Assembly (NCBI GenBank): GCA_024234265.1
Contig: JACKOM010000010.1
Span: 1-64,000, forward strand
Direction: 5' to 3'
Length of the DNA: 64,000 bases
Source of the DNA: Oceanospirillaceae bacterium
GTDB taxonomy: Bacteria; Pseudomonadota; Gammaproteobacteria; Pseudomonadales; Oceanobacteraceae
Positions 38,026 to 45,499 of the stretch are shown here, piece by piece. Position 1 is the first letter of the stretch; each line of letters opens with the position of its first letter. A model generated the notes under the pieces. It searched no databases. It was not told the DNA's origin and saw only the letters and a list, made by a program, of their open reading frames with translations. The position numbers were made by a program, and so were the translations under genes.

Positions 38026-40188
38026 ATGCAAATAAAATCCTATGCTGTTTTGCTCAGTTGCAGTGTCTTAATTGCCACGCAGGCGCAGGCCATGTCCAAG
38101 CCGCCGGCGGAAATCAAACAACCCGCAGGCATTGCCTATACCGGCAGTGTGGATAGCCTGGCGCAAAAATGTTTTGCGATTCAGTCGCCGCAAACCGGCA
38201 ATTATCTGAAAAAATATACCAAGGGCGGGGCGATTGATGATGGCCTTGGCTTCCGCTTTGAAAATATACCCGTGGCCAGTGCTACGCATTTTTTCCTTAA
38301 ACCCACGTCGTTTAATCATTTTATGCTGACGGATAAAGACGGGCGTTATTTTGCCAGCCATTTACCGGCTGAAATCAGTGCGGGGCGTTATGCGGGTGAA
38401 TTTGCCGAATGGACGGTGAATAAAAATGGTGACAAATTCAGTTTTTATGGCACAGCCTTAAAAATGAATGTGCGCCATCATTTTACCGATGCCCATTTAT
38501 ATTTTTTCGATTTGTTAAACCCGTTTAATCTCAACAGCGAAGATGAATTTCGCTTAGTAGCACAGAGTGATTGTAAACCCTACCCTGAGGTTACCGTGAA
38601 TGCGACGGGTAACCGCAATGCCCTGAAAGGCGATGCATCATCACCTGTGCGCGGTTTTGTAGATCCCCATACCCATATTACCTCCTATGAATTTATGGGC
38701 GGCAAAATGATGGCGGGTAAACCTTTCTCACGCTGGGGTGTGGAGGATGCCTTAAAAGACAGCCAGGATATCCACGGCCCGAACGGTTCGCTGGATTTAA
38801 TCGGTAACCTGTACACCTTCGGTGATCCTAATTTCCGTTACGACACCCGTGGCTGGCCTGATTTTCCCTGGTGGCCTAACCATCAGCAGATGAGCCATAT
38901 GGGATATTATTACAAGTGGATTGAGCGCGCGTATTTATCCGGCCTGCGTTTAATGGTGACGGATTTAGTGGAAAACGAAGTGCTGTGTAATGTGCAGAAA
39001 ACCGTTAACCCCGCCAGCTGGGTAAATCCCAATGACTGCAACACCATGGCGAGTATCCGTTTGCAGGCAAAACGCATGCACGAAATGCAGGATTATATCG
39101 ATGCGCAGGCAGGTGGCGCAGGCAAAGGTTTCTTCCGTCTGGTGACATCACCTGAGCAGGCCCGTGCGGTAATTGCCAATGGGCAGATGGCGGTGTTGAT
39201 GGGGGTTGAAGCCTCGGAAACATTTAACTGTGGTTTAAAAGACAGTTGCAGCATGGCGAGTATTGAGGCCCAGTTAAATGAGCTTTATAACCTCGGGGTG
39301 CGCACGATTTTCCCAACCCATAAATTTGATAACCAGCTCGGCGGTTCTGCGGTGGAAGATGGTTTTATCAATTTAGGTATGTGGTTATCGTCCGGGCGTT
39401 TCTTTGAAACCAAAGAATGTGATGCCCATACCCATGGCAAACATTTTAAATCAGGCTTCCCGTTATTAGGTGATGTGCCGGTCATTAAAGATATTCTCAA
39501 CAGTGCGAATTTAAATCCCGTATATGATGAGAGCATTGAGCACTGTAACCGCCATGGTATCACCCCCTTAGGTGTGTATCTGGTTAACCGTATGATCGAT
39601 AAACATATGTTAATCGAGCTGGACCACATGAGTGATTTAACCTCGACCGCTGTGATGGATATTGTTGAAGCACGCAATTACAGCGGTGTGATCAGCAGCC
39701 ACAGCTGGATGCCGGATGGTAAAAACGGTGAAGTACACCGTGATTTACGCCGCCTGATTGAAAGCGGTGGTTTCACAGCGCCCTATAACTCAGATGCGAA
39801 TTCCGTGCAGGGCAGTATTTCCCGTTATCTGGATATTGTGGAGCAAACCCCCTATTGGCCCGGTGTAGGTTTTGGTACCGATATGAGTGGTTTGGGTGGG
39901 CAGGCAGGGCCGCGTGATGATGCGCAGATTAACCCCCTGCAATATCCGTTTACCTCTGAATTTGGTATTACCTTCGATAAACAAAAATCCGGTAACCGGG
40001 TGTTTGATTTAAATAATGAAGGCATGGCCCACTACGGTTTAGTGGCTGATCACCTTGAGGATATCCGTGAACGTGCACCCCAGCGTATTTATGAAGCTGT
40101 GATGAATTCCGCCGAGGCTTATTTGCAAATGTGGGAGCGGGCCGATGCTAATACTAGTGTCGGACATGTGAATCCCCTGGCGCAATGA
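38026..40188 (+). CDS. Exported M19 dipeptidase-like metallohydrolase
   Basis: A 720-residue protein with a signal peptide (cleavage after AQA near residue 23). Residues about 40-190 form a separate beta-rich domain; from about 205 an amidohydrolase fold begins with the metal motif DPHTHI (near 214). Later VLMGVEASE, LIELDHMSD and VISSHSW match the order of metal ligands in membrane dipeptidases (peptidase M19), and GVGFGTDMSGLGG near 620 matches their glycine-rich end. It probably acts in periplasm or outside on dipeptides or another amide. Much longer than ordinary M19 enzymes (about 330-400) owing to the N-terminal domain. Confidence 0.65.
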   Translation: MQIKSYAVLLSCSVLIATQAQAMSKPPAEIKQPAGIAYTGSVDSLAQKCFAIQSPQTGNYLKKYTKGGAIDDGLGFRFENIPVASATHFFLKPTSFNHFMLTDKDGRYFASHLPAEISAGRYAGEFAEWTVNKNGDKFSFYGTALKMNVRHHFTDAHLYFFDLLNPFNLNSEDEFRLVAQSDCKPYPEVTVNATGNRNALKGDASSPVRGFVDPHTHITSYEFMGGKMMAGKPFSRWGVEDALKDSQDIHGPNGSLDLIGNLYTFGDPNFRYDTRGWPDFPWWPNHQQMSHMGYYYKWIERAYLSGLRLMVTDLVENEVLCNVQKTVNPASWVNPNDCNTMASIRLQAKRMHEMQDYIDAQAGGAGKGFFRLVTSPEQARAVIANGQMAVLMGVEASETFNCGLKDSCSMASIEAQLNELYNLGVRTIFPTHKFDNQLGGSAVEDGFINLGMWLSSGRFFETKECDAHTHGKHFKSGFPLLGDVPVIKDILNSANLNPVYDESIEHCNRHGITPLGVYLVNRMIDKHMLIELDHMSDLTSTAVMDIVEARNYSGVISSHSWMPDGKNGEVHRDLRRLIESGGFTAPYNSDANSVQGSISRYLDIVEQTPYWPGVGFGTDMSGLGGQAGPRDDAQINPLQYPFTSEFGITFDKQKSGNRVFDLNNEGMAHYGLVADHLEDIRERAPQRIYEAVMNSAEAYLQMWERADANTSVGHVNPLAQ

Positions 40189-40216
40189 TGGGTTATTAAC
40201 CCGATAAAAAAGGACG

Positions 40217-40277
40217 CTGTCCCACAATTTGAAACTAAAAAGCTCTGGATGATGTTAAATTTCATTCAGGGCTTTTT
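40217..40277 (+). terminator. Terminator after the M19-like gene, resembling an IS end
   Basis: AAAAAGCTCTGGATGA (40237-40252) pairs at 14 of 16 positions with TCATTCAGGGCTTTTT (40262-40277). It is preceded by CTGTCCCACAATTTGA, close to the terminal repeat of the IS at 14.7 kb (CTGTCCCACAGTTTGA), and in that IS the end is also followed by an AAAAAGCCTGAAC..GTTCAGGCTTT hairpin. This may be a relic of a related IS end now serving as terminator. Confidence 0.55.
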
Positions 40278-40289
40278 TGTTTATGCCGG

Positions 40290-40500
40290 TTTATCACGGT
40301 GTTAAATCAGAACACTTAATGCGAACTTGCTGCTCCGGTTTTTTAAAGCGACATAGCCCGCAGCCAGCATGGATGCTGGCAAAGCGCCGGCGAAGCAGGG
40401 CATGGATGCCCCATGGCGCGTGGGCGTAATGAAGCGCCTAAAAAACCGGAAATAAGCAGCAGTGTGAGCGAAGGAAGGGTCTGGGAAGTCCCTTCCCAGA
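40290..40500. repeat. Dispersed structured repeat, copy R3
   Basis: A 211-bp copy matching R2 at most positions. The inner hairpin reads GCCAGCAT-GG-ATGCTGGC where R2 has GTCAGCAT-GG-ATGCTGAC, a compensated pair. It ends with TCTGGGAAGTCCCTTCCCAGA at 40480-40500. The rest of 40189-40669 holds only the terminators listed and no gene that I can see. Confidence 0.88.
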
Positions 40501-40640
40501 AAAAGAAAAACCGTTTTAATTGCCGAACGCTGGATTACAAAGGTTTTTTCTTTGGGGTCTTATACCCGTTTCGAGCATAGACCCTCAGCGTTCATGTTGT
40601 GCCCATCACAAACGGCAGTTGCACCAGCTCAATCTAAACA

Positions 40641-40667
40641 AAAAGGGCCTCAAGCGAAGCCCTTTTT
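40641..40667 (-). terminator. Terminator of the lipoxygenase-like gene
   Basis: AAAAGGGC pairs with GCCCTTTT around a 10-nt loop, A-rich on the left so that the minus-strand transcript ends in Us, at the stop of the gene at 40670. Confidence 0.75.
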
Positions 40668-40669
40668 TA

Positions 40670-42148
40670 TTACCAGCAAATACTCTGGAAGGTATTTTTC
40701 AGCGGGCAAATATTAATGCCCTGTTGTTTTAGTGTTTGTTCCGTGTTGAGCAGGTTTTGCTGGAATTCTAAAGCAACCTGTTTTAACTGCGCATCTTTAA
40801 ATGCATAACGGATATTGTCCATGGTATTGGACCACAGCGGATGTTTGTGGCCGGGCACAAAGGTGCGGCCAAAAACGCTGCTGCGGTATTTATCTTCCGC
40901 ATCGCAGGCCATATTGATCAGCTGGCTGCGTGGCGTGTCGGCTTTAATCAGGCTGTGTGCCGGTGCCGGTAAGTGCATGCTGAAAAAGATGTATTGATCA
41001 CCCTGCATGACGTGCTCCATGGAGTAGTGGTCGGCGGAGTGTAAAAAACTGACCTGCCAGATCAGGGTGGCGAGGGCGTGGATATCATCGGCTGCAGCAA
41101 AGCTCGGAATAAATAATTCCACCTGTTGTTTGAAGGTGCGCAGACTGCCGGCATCCAGGTGTGGATAAACCTGTGCAATAAATGCATACACCTGGTCGTA
41201 ATAGGCCTGGCCATATTGATTAAATGCCAGTTCGCTGTTTTTTAAACTCCACGGCGGGCAGCGAAAACCGGGATTTAATAATTGCTCCTGTACGTCACCT
41301 GCAATGCTGCTGACAAATTCATCGCCGCTCACGGGGAAGGGCGCGTAGGCCTTGCTTCTGTCCTGGGCCCTTTGCACGCGCAGGGCTTCATTATTAATAC
41401 GTAATGTAAAACGCAGGTGGGGCGCGAGTAACTGATACAAGGCATCCTGTTTATTCAGCACCTGCAAACTGGCCGCCGCCACGCAGGGCAGGCCAAAGTG
41501 AATATTGCCGTGGAAGCGCCCCGGCATCACAAATGCGCTGCTGGCCTGCAGATGTAATTTGGCTAAATCCCACAGGCTGCCATCGGCTGGGGTGTAAATG
41601 TGTGCATCATCTTTGAAACGGATTTGCACATCGGCGTGCTTGTGGCGGTTGATGCGCAGCAGGGGGCCGGTGTAATACACATCCGCATCTGTGTGCAGGC
41701 TTTGCACCACGGCGAGATTAAGGCACAGGTAATCACCGTCATGGCTGACCAAACGGCTTAAGGGGGTATCGCTGATCCAGTGGTAGAGTTTGTCGTCGGG
41801 CAGAATGTCCACACGGCGATCATCAAGCAGTTTTTTGACTTTGAATTTCACCATGGCGCTGAGGGTTGGCACCAGATAGGTGGGCTTGCGCCAGAAGTTA
41901 AAGTCGAGGTTATCGGCTGCGGAAATGCTTAACACGGACGGAATCCCGCGCCACTGGCTGACATGCACCGTCTGGCGGATGCCGATGATTTTGCCGGCAA
42001 AATAACTCAGCAGGCTTTTCAGCAGGGCATGGATATCCAGCAGCAATAATACAAAACCTGCGAGGGTAGCTTTCAGCCCTAAAAACAGGGTCAGTAATAG
42101 TATCCGCAGGCGCTGCAGTGGCGAGTTGGTTTGGCTGGTGGGGTGCAT
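40670..42148 (-). CDS. Lipoxygenase-superfamily-like protein with N-terminal membrane segments
   Basis: A 492-residue protein. Residues about 14-55 are hydrophobic (membrane hairpin or anchor). The rest resembles the catalytic domain of lipoxygenases: FHGNIHFG (H213, H217) then ALYQLLAPHLRFTLRINNEAL, like the HPXXKLLXPHXRYTLXINXLAR block, and later WQVSFLHSADHYSM (H370, H374), where lipoxygenases have HAAVN. Four histidines thus sit where the iron ligands would be, with His in place of the usual Asn. The C-terminus is SICW, not the iron-binding Ile of classical enzymes. A lipid dioxygenase is plausible but activity is unproven. Confidence 0.6.
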   Translation of the reverse strand: MHPTSQTNSPLQRLRILLLTLFLGLKATLAGFVLLLLDIHALLKSLLSYFAGKIIGIRQTVHVSQWRGIPSVLSISAADNLDFNFWRKPTYLVPTLSAMVKFKVKKLLDDRRVDILPDDKLYHWISDTPLSRLVSHDGDYLCLNLAVVQSLHTDADVYYTGPLLRINRHKHADVQIRFKDDAHIYTPADGSLWDLAKLHLQASSAFVMPGRFHGNIHFGLPCVAAASLQVLNKQDALYQLLAPHLRFTLRINNEALRVQRAQDRSKAYAPFPVSGDEFVSSIAGDVQEQLLNPGFRCPPWSLKNSELAFNQYGQAYYDQVYAFIAQVYPHLDAGSLRTFKQQVELFIPSFAAADDIHALATLIWQVSFLHSADHYSMEHVMQGDQYIFFSMHLPAPAHSLIKADTPRSQLINMACDAEDKYRSSVFGRTFVPGHKHPLWSNTMDNIRYAFKDAQLKQVALEFQQNLLNTEQTLKQQGINICPLKNTFQSICW

Positions 42149-42333
42149 GGTTCTCTCGTATTGTTTTTTGCGCGAAGGATAAAGCCGTTAAAGTGAGAAG
42201 CAAGTAGCATTTTGTAATGTTAGCCGGTTGACGGCAGATGGCATGCGCGGGGCAGCAGTCTGCTTTGCACAGTGGTATACTGCGCGCACTTCGCCACCGC
42301 CGGGTGGCTCTGTTAATCCCCAGGAAGTTGAAG

Positions 42334-42621
42334 ATGGCAAAGTATGTATCCCGTGTGATGCAGGAAGATGATGGCTGGACCGCAGGCATCATCCGCCGCG
42401 TCAGTGCCCGTGAAACCGTGGTGACCAAGAGTCAGGGTGGTTTTGCCTCTGAAGCCGCCGCACAGGCCTGGGCCGAAAAAGAGCTGGCAAATTTTGCTAA
42501 GAACCTCAGCTCCCGCCGTACAGAACGTGCAGCCCAGCACCAGAAAGACTTAGCCGAGCAGGCGGCCCGTGATGCGGAGTTGGCCCGCCGTAAAGCCGAA
42601 CAAGATGACGAGCAGGAATAA
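42334..42621 (+). CDS. Small charged cytoplasmic protein (DUF3622-like)
   Basis: A 95-residue protein starting MAKYVSRVMQEDDGWTAGI. I chose the ATG at 42334 with AGGAAG 7 nt upstream; the longer frame upstream is not credible. The first half looks like a compact beta-alpha domain that resembles DUF3622; the second (about 55-95) is a highly charged helix rich in Ala, Glu, Arg and Lys, likely a coiled coil. Followed by its own terminator, so it is a single-gene unit. Function unknown. Confidence 0.7.
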   Translation: MAKYVSRVMQEDDGWTAGIIRRVSARETVVTKSQGGFASEAAAQAWAEKELANFAKNLSSRRTERAAQHQKDLAEQAARDAELARRKAEQDDEQE

Positions 42622-42642
42622 CCCCCTGTGAGTGATGAAAAG

Positions 42643-42678
42643 AAAACTGCCCTTACCCTGTAACGGCAGTTTTTTTTT
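42643..42678 (+). terminator. Terminator after the DUF3622-like gene
   Basis: AAAACTGCC pairs with GGCAGTTTT around a 13-nt loop, followed by further Ts. Confidence 0.88.
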
Positions 42679-42772
42679 GCCTGCTTCTTACAAGGCCGAT
42701 GACTGTTAAACCGAAAGGGGGTCATCTGCGTATGAATTCCGAATGTACTGCACCTGAGGGGAGAGTTTAAAA

Positions 42773-43702
42773 ATGCCGGATATCGTGGTGATGTTTTTTC
42801 TGCTGGGTCTGATTGCCGCCCTGTTGCGCTCGGATTTAACCGTGCCCAAAGCAGCTTACGATATGCTCAGTTTGCTTTTGATGCTCACCATAGGTCTTAA
42901 GGGTGGCATGGCCCTGTATGGCAATCTGCACTGGCAGATGTTACCGGAATTTTTGCTGGTGATTGCCTTAGGTGCGCTGATTCCCCTGATGTTATTTCCG
43001 GTATTACGCCGGGTGATAGGTTTATCCCTTGCTGACAGTGCCAGCCTCGCGGCCCACTATGGTTCGGTAAGTGCGGGTACCTTTGCGGTGGCATTGGCCT
43101 ATGTGGAATCACACCAATTAAGTGTTGGCCCTGAGGTCACCATTTATCTGGTGCTGATGGAATTGCCGGCGATTATTGTCGGTTTGTTATTGTTTCGCCG
43201 TTATCAGGGCGGGCAGACTGGTTCCCTGGGTGCGCTCTGGCATGAGGCCCTGACCAGCCGGGGTGTGATTCTGTTACTGGGGGGAGTGTTAATCGGTTTG
43301 TTGTACGGCCCGCAAAAAGGGGCGGCGGTAACCGATTTATACACAGGGGCTTTTAAAGCCATCCTTGCTTTATTTTTATTGGAAATGGGTATGGTTGCCG
43401 CGGAAACCCTGCGCACGGTTTCCCTGCGTTACTGGCGCTTAATTGCCTTTGCATTGCTGGCCCCGTCCGTATTGGCCCTGTTGGGGATTGCCGCGGGCAA
43501 GGTGCTGGGACTGAGTGAAGGTTCCACCCTGATTCTGGCCAGCCTGACCGCCAGTGCTTCTTATATTGCCGCGCCGGTGGCGATTAAAAGCAGTATTCCA
43601 CAGGCGGATATTGGCCTGGCTATGTTGTCCTCCCTGGGGTTAACCTTCCCCTTCAACGTGTTATTGGGTATAGGTTTTTACCATTACCTGATTGCGCTTT
43701 AA
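42773..43702 (+). CDS. SbtA-type sodium/bicarbonate symporter family protein
   Basis: A 309-residue integral membrane protein with about ten hydrophobic segments in two halves, matching the SbtA (DUF897) family: GLKGGMALYG, AAHYGSVSAGTFAVA, YLVLMELPAIIVGLLL, LFLLEMGMVAAE and SASYIAAPVAIKSSIPQADIGL. In cyanobacteria SbtA takes up bicarbonate with sodium. No SbtB-like PII protein is next to it. Substrate here inferred from family only. Followed by two small membrane-protein genes in the same direction. Confidence 0.85.
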   Translation: MPDIVVMFFLLGLIAALLRSDLTVPKAAYDMLSLLLMLTIGLKGGMALYGNLHWQMLPEFLLVIALGALIPLMLFPVLRRVIGLSLADSASLAAHYGSVSAGTFAVALAYVESHQLSVGPEVTIYLVLMELPAIIVGLLLFRRYQGGQTGSLGALWHEALTSRGVILLLGGVLIGLLYGPQKGAAVTDLYTGAFKAILALFLLEMGMVAAETLRTVSLRYWRLIAFALLAPSVLALLGIAAGKVLGLSEGSTLILASLTASASYIAAPVAIKSSIPQADIGLAMLSSLGLTFPFNVLLGIGFYHYLIAL

Positions 43703-43721
43703 TCTGACTGCCGGAGCCCCT

Positions 43722-44072
43722 ATGTTAATCGCCGCTAATATTCTGATCGCCCTGATTGCCCTGTTGCATGTGTATATTCTGGTGCTGGAAATGTTCTGGT
43801 GGGATAAACCCAGGGGCTTAAAAGCTTTCGGGCAAAGTTATGAGCAAGCTGCCGCCAGTAAAGTGCTGGCGGCCAATCAGGGGCTGTATAACGGTTTTCT
43901 TGCGGCGGGTTTAGTGTGGGGGCTGCTGCAGGGTGATTTGGCAATTAAATTATTTTTCCTGAGCTGTATTGTGATCGCCGGTATTTTTGGCGCAGCCACC
44001 GCTAATAAACGTATTTTATTTATTCAGGCGGTGCCGGCGTTTATCACTGTGTTGTTACTGATGCTGAGTTGA
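43722..44072 (+). CDS. DUF1304 small membrane protein
   Basis: A 116-residue protein with four hydrophobic helices and the DUF1304 features: HVYILVLEMFWWDKPRGLKAFG, LAANQGLYNGFLAAGL and GIFGAATANKRILFIQAVPA. The ATG at 43722 follows GGAG, which fixes the start; it is 19 bp past the transporter gene and 3 bp before the next, so the three are one operon. Function unknown. Confidence 0.85.
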   Translation: MLIAANILIALIALLHVYILVLEMFWWDKPRGLKAFGQSYEQAAASKVLAANQGLYNGFLAAGLVWGLLQGDLAIKLFFLSCIVIAGIFGAATANKRILFIQAVPAFITVLLLMLS

Positions 44073-44075
44073 ACC

Positions 44076-44972
44076 ATGACAGATAATATTGCACGTTTAA
44101 TGGCGGATGCGATGCTGCAGAAAATACTGCTGAGCGCAGTTGTTCTGCTGATTTTTTTCATGTTATTGCACTTTCTGAAGAATATTGTGGTGCGTTATGT
44201 GGATGATAATGAGCGCCGTTACCGCTTACGAAAAATTGTCGGATTCAGTGGATATATCCTGGCTTTACTGGGGTTAATTTTTACTTTTAGCGACAGATTG
44301 GGTGGCTTAACAGTTTTTCTAGGTGTAGCGGGCGCTGGTGTTGCTTTTGCTTTACAGGAAGTCATTGCCAGTGCAGCAGGCTGGGTGGCGATGTCGTTCG
44401 GGCGCTTTTATCAGGTAGGCGACAGGGTGCAACTCGGTGGGATAACCGGTGATGTGATTGATATTGGTGTATTACGCACCACCTTGATGGAGTGTGGTGG
44501 ATGGATAAAAGGCGATCAATATAACGGTCGAATTGTCAGGGTTGCCAACAGCTTTATTTTTAAAGAGCCTGTTTTTAACTATTCATCGGATTTCCCTTTT
44601 TTATGGGATGAAATGATAGTGCCAGTACGTTATGGCAGTGATTATGAAAAGGCCCGTGGGGAGTTTCAGCAGGTATTGGATGAAATCACTGGCGAATATG
44701 CGCAGCGCCTGCAGGGGAACTGGCGGCATATGACACAGCAATACATGCTGGAAGATGCCCGCCTGCAACCACTGGTGAGTGTGAACCTCACGGAAAATTG
44801 GGCAGAGTTTATATTGCGTTATGTGGTTGATTACAAAAAACGTCGCAGCACCAGGGATGCAATCAGTTTGCGTATTCTGGCTGTAATAGAAAATTCACAA
44901 GGCGATATCCGCATCGGCGCACCGGCATTTGAATTAGCAAACCCTGCAGATGTGCGTGTCAGCATGCAATGA
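44076..44972 (+). CDS. Small-conductance mechanosensitive channel, MscS family
   Basis: A 298-residue channel protein. Two or three membrane segments (about 15-35, 53-72, 75-105) lead into the pore-lining helix GVAGAGVAFALQEVIASAAGWVAM, then the beta domain GDRVQLGGITGDVIDIGVLRTTLMECGG and VANSFIFKEPVFNYS. The cytoplasmic part follows. It opens on membrane tension to release solutes. Last in the operon with the SbtA-like and DUF1304 genes. Confidence 0.92.
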   Translation: MTDNIARLMADAMLQKILLSAVVLLIFFMLLHFLKNIVVRYVDDNERRYRLRKIVGFSGYILALLGLIFTFSDRLGGLTVFLGVAGAGVAFALQEVIASAAGWVAMSFGRFYQVGDRVQLGGITGDVIDIGVLRTTLMECGGWIKGDQYNGRIVRVANSFIFKEPVFNYSSDFPFLWDEMIVPVRYGSDYEKARGEFQQVLDEITGEYAQRLQGNWRHMTQQYMLEDARLQPLVSVNLTENWAEFILRYVVDYKKRRSTRDAISLRILAVIENSQGDIRIGAPAFELANPADVRVSMQ

Positions 44973-45127
44973 AAGTCCCGTGGGCTATGCCCGGAGGTTT
45001 TTCACTGGGATGTGAAATGCTTCCGGGTTAAATGGCTTAAACCAATACTTAAGCATTAGTCTTATATCTTCTCAGCTAAAGGGCTAGCCGTTATAGTGCT
45101 GCTTCCTTTTTTGTACGAAAGCTGGCT

Positions 45128-45499
45128 ATGACAATTATAAGAATATTTGCCGCCGTCGCAGTGCTGCTGATTGCAGGATGCAGTGCCCCCATCCATGAAC
45201 CTAAATCCCTGGTTGTTACCCCGAAATATGCTGTTTCCGTCAGCTGGGAAACGGTAAACCAGAATACCGATAACGAAACCATTACCGATGTGGCCGGTTA
45301 TATTGTGCGCTGGGGGCAACGCTCCGGTAGTTATGATAATGCGCAATTTGTGCCTGGCAGCACCATCAGCTCAGCAGAGTTGCAGGGCTTAACTGCCGGG
45401 CAATATTATTTTGTGGTCACAGCGGTGACTGAAAGTGGCGTTGAAAGTGAGCCATCACAGGAAATGGGTATAGATGTAGGGCCGGAGGTCAGTCAGTAA
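45128..45499 (+). CDS. Lipoprotein with a fibronectin type III-like domain
   Basis: A 123-residue protein with a lipobox (LLIAGC at 14-19) after a short signal. The remainder is one Fn3-like domain: VSVSWETV at the start, YIVRWGQRSGSY, and ELQGLTAGQYYFVVTAVTESGVESEPSQE at the end. It overlaps the next gene by one base (TAATG) and is probably made together with that secreted beta-helix protein. It may act as a surface binding or docking part. Confidence 0.75.
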   Translation: MTIIRIFAAVAVLLIAGCSAPIHEPKSLVVTPKYAVSVSWETVNQNTDNETITDVAGYIVRWGQRSGSYDNAQFVPGSTISSAELQGLTAGQYYFVVTAVTESGVESEPSQEMGIDVGPEVSQ

